In this document: positions 5,333-11,078 of the stretch, piece after piece | How positions within the stretch are numbered: the stretch's first letter is position 1 | Layout: each line of letters starts with the position of its first letter | NCBI GenBank assembly: GCA_937934465.1 | Contig: CALGZO010000023.1 | Coordinates: 1-11,078 of the forward strand | Reading direction: 5' to 3' | From: an uncultured Fimbriimonadales bacterium | Lineage (GTDB): Bacteria > Armatimonadota > Fimbriimonadia > Fimbriimonadales > GBS-DC | Length of the DNA: 11,078 nucleotides | The notes under the pieces: generated by a model | What the model saw: only the letters and a program-made list of their open reading frames with translations | The model's database searches: none | What the model was told of the DNA's origin: nothing | Translations under genes and position numbers: made by a program

Positions 5333-6970
5333 ATGCAGACTCAGCCCGTGCAGAGTGGTTCGGCAAGCCCTGCCGACGGCGCAACGCCCCTCATCGAGCT
5401 GCGCCACATCACGAAACGCTTCGGCAACCTCGTCGCCTGCGACCGCGTGAGCCTGCAGGTCGCCCCCGCGACGCTCCACGCGATTATGGGCGAGAACGGC
5501 GCTGGCAAAACCACCCTGATGCGCATCCTCTACGGCTACTACACCCCCGACGCTGGCGAGGTCTACCTCAGGGGCAGGCGCACGCAGTTCCGCAGCCCCG
5601 CCGACGCCATCGCCCACCACATCGGCATGGTCAGCCAGCACTACAGCATCATCCCCGAGCTGAGCGCGTTGGACAACCTCATCTTGGGCGCGGAGCCTGC
5701 AGGGACGCTCGGCTGGCTGAACCGCCGCGCCGCGCTGGAAAAAGCCGAGCAACTCGCCGCCACGCTCGACTTCCAGCCCGACTGGAACCGCCCCGCCGAC
5801 GAGCTCAGCGTCGCCGCCCGCCAAAAACTGGAAATCCTCAAACTGCTCTGGCGCGAGGCAGAAATCCTCATCTTGGACGAGCCGACCGCTATGCTCTCCC
5901 CGCGCGACATCGACGCGCTGTTCGAAACCCTGCTCCGCCTCAAAGCGCAGGGGCGCACGATTCTGCTGGTAACGCACAAACTGAACGAGGCGCTCCGCTA
6001 CGCCGATTTCGTGACAGTGCTACGCAACGGACGCAAGGTCGCCGACGCGCCGATTGCCGCCGTCGACGCGCCCACCCTGACGCGGTGGATAATCGGTGAG
6101 CAGGAGAGTTCTCCGGGCGTTGCGGAGAGTTCCCCGGAAGCGCCGGGGAGTTCTCCGGGCGTTGCGGAGAGTTCCCCGGAAGCGCCGGGGAGTTCTCCAG
6201 GCGTTGTGGTGCAAGAGAGTGTCCTTCACCTGAGCAACCTATACATTCCCTCTGACCGTGGCGGTTGGGGCGTGCAGGGGTTGAACCTTGCGTTGCGTGC
6301 GGGCGAGGTTCTGGGCATCGCGGGGGTGGACGGCAGCGGTCAGCTGGAGCTGATGGAAGGCTTGGCGGGGTTGCGTCCTGTGGTCAGAGGCGAGATGCTG
6401 CTGGAGGGGCAGTCCATCCGACGCTGGAGTACCGCTCGGCGTATTCAAGCGGGCATCCGCTACCTGTTTGACGACCGATTTCGTCGGATGATGGCGGCGC
6501 AGTGGAGCGTGCTGGAGAACGCGATTTTGGGTGCGCAGCGCGACCCTGAGTTGCAGCGGCTGGGCTGGTTCAAGCCGCGCGCGGTTCGCCAGCGCGCCGA
6601 GCAGCTGATTCAGCGATTTCAGGTGAAAGTGCCCTCGCTGCGCGCCCCGATGGTGCAGTTGTCGGGGGGCAACCAGCAGCGGTTGGTGATTGCGCGGGCG
6701 TTGCATGGGCAGCCGCGCCTGCTGATAGCCTATGCGCCCACGCGCGGGCTGGACATTCGCGGCGCGGCGGCGACCTACGCGGCGATTCGCCACGCATGTC
6801 GGCATGGCATGGCGGCGCTGGTGATTGCGTTCGACTTAGACGAGCTGATGGAACACTGCGATCGGATTGCCGTGCTGTTCAAGGGTACGATTGTGGCGGA
6901 GTTCGGGCGTGCGGAGTTCTCGCGCGAGGCGATTGGCGCGGCGATGGTGGGCGCTACGGCATCGGCGTAG
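5333..6970 (+). CDS. Double ABC-transporter ATPase, nucleoside/simple-sugar importer type
   Basis: A 545-residue ATPase with two tandem nucleotide-binding domains, as in YufO/NupO/RbsA-like importers; cytoplasmic, energising a permease pair. Domain 1 (about 20-255): Walker A GENGAGKTT (53-61), Q-loop Gln102, a weak signature LSVAARQ (158-164), Walker B ILILDEPT (178-185), His215. Domain 2 (about 296-540): GVDGSGQ (331-337) in place of Walker A, canonical LSGGNQQ (443-449), and LLIAYAPTRGLD (463-474) lacking the usual Walker B Asp-Glu. This asymmetry is known in the BMP-associated nucleoside branch, which favours nucleosides as substrate class over ribose. The domains are joined by a 35-residue Ser/Pro/Gly repeat linker (258-292), and codon usage changes there. 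No permease or lipoprotein gene is nearby. The 3' end overlaps the convergent membrane-protein gene by 17 nt. Confidence 0.9.
   Translation: MQTQPVQSGSASPADGATPLIELRHITKRFGNLVACDRVSLQVAPATLHAIMGENGAGKTTLMRILYGYYTPDAGEVYLRGRRTQFRSPADAIAHHIGMVSQHYSIIPELSALDNLILGAEPAGTLGWLNRRAALEKAEQLAATLDFQPDWNRPADELSVAARQKLEILKLLWREAEILILDEPTAMLSPRDIDALFETLLRLKAQGRTILLVTHKLNEALRYADFVTVLRNGRKVADAPIAAVDAPTLTRWIIGEQESSPGVAESSPEAPGSSPGVAESSPEAPGSSPGVVVQESVLHLSNLYIPSDRGGWGVQGLNLALRAGEVLGIAGVDGSGQLELMEGLAGLRPVVRGEMLLEGQSIRRWSTARRIQAGIRYLFDDRFRRMMAAQWSVLENAILGAQRDPELQRLGWFKPRAVRQRAEQLIQRFQVKVPSLRAPMVQLSGGNQQRLVIARALHGQPRLLIAYAPTRGLDIRGAAATYAAIRHACRHGMAALVIAFDLDELMEHCDRIAVLFKGTIVAEFGRAEFSREAIGAAMVGATASA
6104..6208 (+). 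repeat. In-frame tandem repeat, 5 x 21 nt
   Basis: Five consecutive 21-nt units alternate in two versions and so also read as 2.5 copies of a 42-bp unit. They encode ESSPGVA, ESSPEAP, GSSPGVA, ESSPEAP and GSSPGVV. Copies are almost identical at the DNA level (units 2 and 4 are identical; units 1 and 3 differ only at the first codon), indicating recent duplication. Because the unit is a multiple of three, copy changes would keep the frame and only lengthen or shorten the linker between the two ATPase domains. Confidence 0.92.
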
Positions 6971-8612
6971 GTGGAGGCATCTGCGACTCCAAGCCCGACA
7001 GGCGCATCGCCATCCCCACTTCGTCGTGGCGCAATCCCCACGCGAACTGCTCCATCTGCAGGTCTACGCGCCAATTCCACAACAGGAGGAGGTTCAACCC
7101 CACCAGCAGTATGACTAACATAACCCCCAACGCCGTGTGCAATTCTTTCAGCATTCGCTCTGGCGAATCAGGGCGACGGAACACGGCGAACGCAACCGCA
7201 AGAGAAAGCATCAGCAGCCCTACCCCTGCAACGGCGGCAGGCATGACCCAACGCAGAAAGTGGAGAGACAGCGCAGGCAACGAGCTGGCGCCCTCACGCC
7301 CCACTATTTCTTCCGCCGTGTGGATAGAGGGGATGAGAAGCGCCATCAGCGCGCTGGCGTCGGAGAGCGCGAACAGAACCGCGCTCACTGCCCATAGCCC
7401 TAACATTCCACCGAGCAAAGCAAATACGCCCGCCCGCGCGCCACGCAGGAACCCTATCAACAGCCACTGACCGCCCACCTGCAACGCCACGCCCAACATC
7501 GCCAGAATAGCCAAGAGCTGCGTGTAGTATCGGCGCATCGAGCCGATTATATGGTTGTCATAAAACACAGGCATTGCTTGTCCTATCAGGTTGCGCATGG
7601 TCTCGCTGCGTTGGAGTTCAGCGCGTAGCCATGCAGCTTCCTTGTGGAATCCGTTGCGCTCCAGCTGTGCGAGAAGCTGCCGCTGCCTCTGCTCCCCAGT
7701 TTGCGTCTTAGCAGTGCGCGGAGGCGCGGCGGCTATCTGCAGCACTGCTAAGCCTATAAGACGCTGTAGCATCCCCCTGCTTTCGGCTATCTTCTGAGCG
7801 TAGCCTGCCAACGCCATGCGTATTTCCAGCGCATCCCGATACCTGCCCTGCTGTTCTAATTCCCACGCTATCGTCGAGAGGATACGCGCGATAGAGCGTT
7901 CTGTCGCCAAGTGAGGGAAGAGTGTCGTGGTCGTAATTGCAAGGTCGAGCTCGCCAGAGCGCACATTGCGTAGGAGTCGCTGGAGTTGAACGGCGGCTTC
8001 GGCTTCTGCGCCTGTGTAGTCTTCCCAGCGGGCGCATTGCGCTGCGCGTCGGAGCGTTTCCACTGCCTCTGCATCGCGCTGTTGCGCCAGCAGCGCACGC
8101 ACTTGGATGCCCAAGAAGAACGCGTTGTCGGGGTCATGCTGTTCACCGCGACGCGCCCACTCCAGCACCCGTTGGACAGCCGCCGGGTTCGCAGGGGTTA
8201 CAGGCGTGCTGATACCTGCATGTCGTGCATCTTCTACGCGCCCTATCGGAAAGCTGCGCATCTCGTTGCGCAACAGACTGGCATACACCTCAGGGCGGTT
8301 GGGAAACTGCCGTCGAAGCTGGAGCAAGCGTTCGCGCAGGCGCGCTTGATTACTTGCACCCTCTGCGCTCGCTATTGCCCACTGCAACGCGAAGTCCGCC
8401 TTGAACTGCTCGCGCACCTGTGAAAGGCGTTCTTGGAGATTCGCCTCGACGCCTCCCGTCCCTGATACATACTCATAGTAGTTTGGCGCGCCGCCTCTGA
8501 AACGCGCCAGCGACTGCACTTTCCAGCGCGTGTAGGGCGCGGTGGGCGGCAGCAGGCACAGCGATGCCAACCCCACAAGCGACAACGCCAGCAGGTATCG
8601 AATCGTGCGCAC
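6954..8612 (-). CDS. Membrane protein with TPR-like helical region and four C-terminal TM helices
   Basis: A 552-residue protein whose family I do not recognise. Residues 5-21 are a hydrophobic N-terminal signal or anchor. Residues 55-345 are helical with TPR-like character (RVLEWARRGEQHDPDNAFFL, then VRALLAQQRDAEAVETLRRA and WELEQQGRYRDALEIRMALA). Four transmembrane helices follow at about 364-388, 394-416, 454-478 and 493-514, then a polar tail ending in a Pro-rich PPPTPMP. The simplest topology puts the repeat region outside the cytoplasmic membrane. The GTG start at 8612 directly begins the hydrophobic segment and has GGGGGA about 6 nt upstream; the -10 sits 15 nt upstream. It is divergent from the CxxCxxCC gene and overlaps the ABC gene tail-to-tail. 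A role in envelope assembly or as a scaffold is only a guess. Confidence 0.8.
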   Translation of the reverse strand: MRTIRYLLALSLVGLASLCLLPPTAPYTRWKVQSLARFRGGAPNYYEYVSGTGGVEANLQERLSQVREQFKADFALQWAIASAEGASNQARLRERLLQLRRQFPNRPEVYASLLRNEMRSFPIGRVEDARHAGISTPVTPANPAAVQRVLEWARRGEQHDPDNAFFLGIQVRALLAQQRDAEAVETLRRAAQCARWEDYTGAEAEAAVQLQRLLRNVRSGELDLAITTTTLFPHLATERSIARILSTIAWELEQQGRYRDALEIRMALAGYAQKIAESRGMLQRLIGLAVLQIAAAPPRTAKTQTGEQRQRQLLAQLERNGFHKEAAWLRAELQRSETMRNLIGQAMPVFYDNHIIGSMRRYYTQLLAILAMLGVALQVGGQWLLIGFLRGARAGVFALLGGMLGLWAVSAVLFALSDASALMALLIPSIHTAEEIVGREGASSLPALSLHFLRWVMPAAVAGVGLLMLSLAVAFAVFRRPDSPERMLKELHTALGVMLVILLVGLNLLLLWNWRVDLQMEQFAWGLRHDEVGMAMRLSGLESQMPPPTPMP

Positions 8613-8627
8613 TTTCGTCCCCCGATA

Positions 8628-8633
8628 AGTATA
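8628..8633 (-). promoter_or_regulatory. -10 element of the TPR-like membrane protein gene
   Basis: On the minus strand TATACT ends 15 nt before the GTG at 8612, leaving a leader of about 8 nt that contains a G-run resembling a Shine-Dalgarno. It overlaps by 4 bp the -10 of the divergent gene. TATTAT, 3 bp further upstream on the same strand, is an alternative. Confidence 0.45.
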
Positions 8634-8635
8634 AT
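8630..8635 (+). promoter_or_regulatory. -10 element of the CxxCxxCC protein gene
   Basis: A perfect TATAAT, preceded by AAG and not GGG, ends 12 nt before the ATG at 8648, giving a leader of about 5-6 nt without a Shine-Dalgarno sequence. It overlaps the -10 of the divergent gene on the other strand. Confidence 0.6.
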
Positions 8636-8647
8636 ACCCTCACCATC

Positions 8648-9298
8648 ATGGAGCCAGTGAAGATGCAAGTGGAGGCGTCGGAGCGGACGCCAGCGCGGCT
8701 TACGACGCGCTTGGTGTTTCTGTTCTACTCGCGTCCTGTGTTTCGCGCGTGGGAGATTGTATGCAACCACGCCGCGCGACTGATTGCCCACAAAGAGCGG
8801 ATGCGCTCGGTGCAGTGTTCGCGTGCATGGGCGGAGCTGAACCGCCAGCGAATGGCGATTCAGCGCGAGTTGGGACGCATCAGCAGCAGCCATGCGCATG
8901 TGTGCGCCCAGTGCGGGCACTGTTGCAAGGGCACGCGCGAGCGCGACGCCTTTCTGGATCGCGTCATCCAGAACCCCCACACCGAACATATCGGCGCGCG
9001 GCGACGCACAGGCGCGATGGTGGGGCTGCACATCGCCCAAGCGCAGGGTCAACTGCTGCACCCTGACGCCCCGAAAGCGCACGGCTGCTGCAACGAGCTC
9101 ACTTGCGCAGGTTGCCGTCTGCCCCAAACCCTGCGCCCGATGCAGTGCTTGGCGTACTTCTGCGGCGCGGCTGCCAAAGCCCTCTCGCAACAGGAGTGCG
9201 AGGCGGGCATCCGCCTGCTGAAGCAGCTGCTGAAACTGCACTGGCAGGCGGTGCGATTGGCGGCGCGCTCGCGCTGGGGCCGTACTCGCCCCGATTAG
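8648..9298 (+). CDS. CxxCxxCC (YkgJ-type) putative metal-binding protein
   Basis: A 216-residue protein of the YkgJ/CxxCxxCC family, described as putative zinc- or iron-binding; the exact role of most members is unknown. The hallmark CAQCGHCC gives Cys86, 89, 92 and 93. A second cysteine group follows (Cys147, 148, 153, 156, 167, 172), including the family-like pattern in which an RP precedes a Cys and a C-x-x-Y-x-C (RPMQCLAYFC). Residues 1-80 are an amphipathic helical lead-in, and the C-terminal tail is basic and helical. The start at 8648 is chosen because the frame upstream runs into the divergent promoter; Met6 (8663) is an alternative. The stop codon overlaps that of convergent serC by 3 nt in the sequence TTAG. 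A [4Fe-4S] or zinc site is plausible; substrate and partner are unknown. Confidence 0.82.
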   Translation: MEPVKMQVEASERTPARLTTRLVFLFYSRPVFRAWEIVCNHAARLIAHKERMRSVQCSRAWAELNRQRMAIQRELGRISSSHAHVCAQCGHCCKGTRERDAFLDRVIQNPHTEHIGARRRTGAMVGLHIAQAQGQLLHPDAPKAHGCCNELTCAGCRLPQTLRPMQCLAYFCGAAAKALSQQECEAGIRLLKQLLKLHWQAVRLAARSRWGRTRPD

Positions 9299-10383
9299 CG
9301 GTGCTGCGCCATAAACTCCAGCATGAACGCCCGCAACGCCTGCACGCCCTCTATCGGCATCGCGTTGTAGATGGAGGCGCGGCACCCCCCCACCGAGCGA
9401 TGCCCCTTGAGCTCGTGCAACCCGCGCGCCTGCGCCTCTTGCAGGAACTGCTGCTCCAACGCCTCGCTGGGCAATCGCCAAGTTACATTCATGATTGAGC
9501 GGTGGTCAGGGTGCGCATGCCCCCTGTAGAAGCCCTCGCTCTGGTCGATCACCTCGTAGAGCAAGCGCGCCTTCTCGCGGTTGATTTGCTCCATGCGCTC
9601 CAGCCCGCCAATCGTGTGCAGCAGCCAGCGCGTCACTAACATCACGATATAGATAGCGAACACGGGCGGCGTGTTGTAGAGCGACTTGTTCTCGGCTTGC
9701 ACGCGATAGTTCAGCATCGCGGGCAGGTTGTCGGGCACGCGCGCCAGCAGGTCGTCGCGCAGAATCACTATCGTCACGCCCGCAGGTCCTGCGTTCTTCT
9801 GTGCGCCTGCGTAGATGAGCGCGTACTTGCGCACATCGATGGGCATCGAGAGGAAGTTAGACGACATATCACACACCAGCGGCGCATCGCCCACTGTAGG
9901 CTCGCTGGGGAACACGACGCCTTGAATCGTCTCGTTGGCAGTGAAATGCACATAGCGCGCGTCGGGTGCGATGGCGTATTCGTCGGGGCGCGGCGTGCGG
10001 GTGAAGTTCTCGTCCTTGCCGTTCCACGCCGTGCGCGCCTTGCCGACCAGTTGCGCCTCCTTGTATGCCTTCTGACCCCACGAACCCGTGATGAGATAGT
10101 CCGCGCTGCCGTCGCCGAGCAGGTTCATCGGAACCATCGCGAACTGCAAGCTCGCGCCGCCCTGCAAAAACAGCACATGGTAGTCGTCGGGGATGTTCAA
10201 CAACTGACGCAGGTTCGCCTCCGCCTCTTGGATAATCGCATCGAAACGCTTGGAGCGGTGGCTGATTTCAAGCACGGACGCGCCTGCGCCCGGCAACGCC
10301 AACAAATCGCGCTGCGCCTCCTCTAACACAGGCAGCGGCAACACGCCCGGACCTGCCGAAAAGTTCCATACACGCTGAGTCAT
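9295..10383 (-). CDS. serC: Phosphoserine aminotransferase
   Basis: PLP-dependent phosphoserine:2-oxoglutarate aminotransferase (EC 2.6.1.52). It makes O-phosphoserine from 3-phosphohydroxypyruvate in serine biosynthesis, and in some bacteria also acts in pyridoxal phosphate synthesis. The 362 residues match the family length. Visible motifs are the N-terminal NFSAGPGVLP (7-16), EISHRSKRF (39-47) with His42-Arg43, QGGASLQFAMVPMNLL (74-89), Trp102, ANETIQG (149-155), Asp172 in CDMSSNF, the Schiff-base Lys196 in YAGAQKNAGPAG, NTPP (237-240), and the C-terminal GHRSVGGCRASIYNA. The ATG at 10383 is chosen over one at 10410 because GGAGG lies 5 nt upstream and family proteins begin here. No serA or serB is in the window. 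It is divergent from the LamG-like gene. Confidence 0.96.
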   Translation of the reverse strand: MTQRVWNFSAGPGVLPLPVLEEAQRDLLALPGAGASVLEISHRSKRFDAIIQEAEANLRQLLNIPDDYHVLFLQGGASLQFAMVPMNLLGDGSADYLITGSWGQKAYKEAQLVGKARTAWNGKDENFTRTPRPDEYAIAPDARYVHFTANETIQGVVFPSEPTVGDAPLVCDMSSNFLSMPIDVRKYALIYAGAQKNAGPAGVTIVILRDDLLARVPDNLPAMLNYRVQAENKSLYNTPPVFAIYIVMLVTRWLLHTIGGLERMEQINREKARLLYEVIDQSEGFYRGHAHPDHRSIMNVTWRLPSEALEQQFLQEAQARGLHELKGHRSVGGCRASIYNAMPIEGVQALRAFMLEFMAQHR

Positions 10384-10388
10384 CGTCG

Positions 10389-10393
10389 CCTCC
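10389..10393 (-). promoter_or_regulatory. serC Shine-Dalgarno
   Basis: GGAGG on the minus strand, 5 nt before the ATG at 10383, is a strong ribosome-binding site and decides the start against the upstream in-frame ATG at 10410. Confidence 0.75.
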
Positions 10394-10399
10394 ACCCCA

Positions 10400-10405
10400 A
10401 GGATA
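10400..10405 (-). promoter_or_regulatory. Possible serC -10 element
   Basis: On the minus strand TATCCT, in the context GGGTATCCT, ends 16 nt before the serC ATG, leaving a leader of about 10 nt that holds the Shine-Dalgarno. It is a weaker match than the other promoters; TATTAT on the same strand at 10419-10424 is an alternative. Confidence 0.35.
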
Positions 10406-10420
10406 CCCAAATTGGGGTAT
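10403..10420. repeat. Imperfect palindrome between serC and the LamG-like gene
   Basis: ATACCCAA (10403-10410) and TTGGGGTAT (10412-10420) are reverse complements apart from one extra G. The arms run into the putative -10 boxes of the two divergent genes. It could be an operator or simply two extended -10 elements back to back. Confidence 0.4.
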
Positions 10421-10423
10421 AAT
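10418..10423 (+). promoter_or_regulatory. -10 element of the LamG-like gene
   Basis: A perfect TATAAT in the context GGGGTATAAT. Predicted initiation near 10430 gives a leader of about 17 nt that carries a Shine-Dalgarno sequence, so this gene appears to be translated in the ordinary way. No clear -35 is seen. Confidence 0.6.
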
Positions 10424-10436
10424 AGAGATGCGAAAC

Positions 10437-10442
10437 GGAGAG
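10437..10442 (+). promoter_or_regulatory. Shine-Dalgarno of the LamG-like gene
   Basis: GGAGAG lies 4 nt before the ATG at 10447 and supports that start over the out-of-frame ATG at 10428, which would fall at or before the transcription start. Confidence 0.55.
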
Positions 10443-10446
10443 AACC

Positions 10447-11078
10447 ATGCGATACGCAACTCTGAGTCTCTTGTGGCTTACTATTGGCTTGTCGGCAGGC
10501 TATGCACAGGGCTACTCGCTACGATTCTACGGCAACGGCACAGGCGATATCGACCGCGTGAAGATTCGCATCGACGACCCCACCAACAATCTGCCCGGAC
10601 CGCCCGCCGATGTCGGCGCGACCGACTTCACCATCGAGTTCTGGATGAAGGCAAACGCCAACGATAACCGAAGCGGCCGAGTGACCTGCGGCGCGAATGA
10701 AGACTGGATTTACGGCAACATTATCATCGATCGCGACAGGTTCGGTCAGGGTCGCAAGTTCGGTATCTCTGTTGCGGACGGCAAGATTGTGTTCGGCGTG
10801 ACAGGCGATGGGAATGGCTACCGCACGATTTGCGGCAGAAGCAATGTGTTGGATGGTCAGTGGCATCATATCGCCGTGCAGCGTCGCCTTTCGGACGGCT
10901 ACATGTGGCTCTATGTGGACGGCAATCTGGAGGCGCACGCAGACGGACCCGACGGCGACATCTCCTATCCCGACGATGGCGTGCCATGCCGCAATTGTTG
11001 TAATAACAGCGCATGCGACTTCAGCGACCCGTTCTTGGTGTTCGGCGCGGAGAAGCACGACTATGACCCTAACAGTTA
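10447..11078 (+). CDS. Secreted LamG/concanavalin-like domain protein (3' end outside window)
   Basis: An open frame of 210 codons runs to the window edge without a stop. Residues 1-20 are a signal peptide (MRYATLSLLWLTIGLSAGYA), with likely cleavage before Gln21. The mature part looks like a LamG/concanavalin A-like jelly-roll: YSLRFYGNGTGDIDR at the first strand, DFTIEFWMKAN near residue 60, and the characteristic DGQWHHIAVQR followed by MWLYVDGNLEAHADG near residues 139-165, then FLVFGAEK near the end. Such domains bind carbohydrate or protein ligands on secreted proteins. A Cys-rich insertion (CRNCCNNSAC, about residues 179-188) lies just before the last visible strand. What follows this domain (repeats, enzyme, sorting signal) cannot be seen. 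Confidence 0.8.
   Translation, partial: MRYATLSLLWLTIGLSAGYAQGYSLRFYGNGTGDIDRVKIRIDDPTNNLPGPPADVGATDFTIEFWMKANANDNRSGRVTCGANEDWIYGNIIIDRDRFGQGRKFGISVADGKIVFGVTGDGNGYRTICGRSNVLDGQWHHIAVQRRLSDGYMWLYVDGNLEAHADGPDGDISYPDDGVPCRNCCNNSACDFSDPFLVFGAEKHDYDPNS

Noticed and set aside
5180..5977. 265-codon open frame on the minus strand across the hyuA/ABC junction
   Set aside because: It runs over two well-supported genes and a promoter, with no recognisable domain or promoter of its own.
6104..6208. Short CRISPR-like array
   Set aside because: Units are directly adjacent without spacers and encode an in-frame linker inside an ATPase gene.
8564..8647. Upstream start for the CxxCxxCC gene
   Set aside because: Overlaps the start of the divergent gene and contains the -10 box; the ATG at 8648 fits better.
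8372..9481. 369-codon open frame on the minus strand across the TPR-like, CxxCxxCC and serC genes
   Set aside because: Covers parts of three better-supported genes and two junctions; composition is that of a shadow frame.
10384..10410. serC start at the upstream ATG (10410)
   Set aside because: Adds nine residues not typical of the family, while a strong GGAGG points to 10383.
10428..10667. 79-codon plus-strand frame starting right after the TATAAT
   Set aside because: Its ATG falls at or before the predicted transcription start and it overlaps the LamG-like gene out of frame; only the latter has a signal peptide and domain.

Overview
This is a compact, G+C-rich stretch of bacterial chromosome. 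It holds nine complete protein genes and one gene cut by the right edge. No RNA gene, mobile element or CRISPR array is visible, and no gap between genes exceeds about 65 bases. I infer a diderm, probably thermophilic bacterium of the Armatimonadota type. The support is a likely outer-membrane barrel protein, extended -10 promoters placed directly at start codons, and the general protein style. This taxonomic call is low to moderate confidence and rests on no database search.

Layout from left to right: (1) an unrecognised 258-residue protein (39-815, +); (2) alanine dehydrogenase ald (848-1957, +), with its own promoter just after gene 1; (3) a two-gene leftward operon made of a predicted secreted barrel protein (2396-3256, -) and a small degenerate J-domain protein (1959-2393, -); (4) divergent from that operon, a hydantoinase/5-oxoprolinase A-type protein (3308-5311, +); (5) a double ABC ATPase of the nucleoside/simple-sugar importer type, with a 5 x 21 nt tandem repeat between its two domains (5333-6970, +); (6) a membrane protein with a helical-repeat (TPR-like) region (6954-8612, -); (7) divergent from it, a CxxCxxCC (YkgJ-type) metal-binding protein (8648-9298, +); (8) phosphoserine aminotransferase serC (9295-10383, -); (9) divergent from it, the start of a secreted LamG-like protein (10447 to the window end, +).

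The genes do not form one pathway. Recognisable metabolism is amino-acid related: alanine/pyruvate/ammonia interconversion, serine biosynthesis, and possibly cleavage of cyclic amides such as oxoproline. The ABC ATPase has no permease or binding protein in the window, and the HyuA-type protein has no HyuB partner beside it.

The most coherent unusual signal is in the promoters. At least six genes have an extended -10 close to RGGTAYAMT ending only 7-12 nt before the start codon, with no Shine-Dalgarno sequence. This predicts leaderless or near-leaderless mRNAs. All three divergent gene pairs have back-to-back or overlapping -10 elements, two of them inside imperfect inverted repeats. I found no clear evidence of a new defence, mobile or RNA-guided system.
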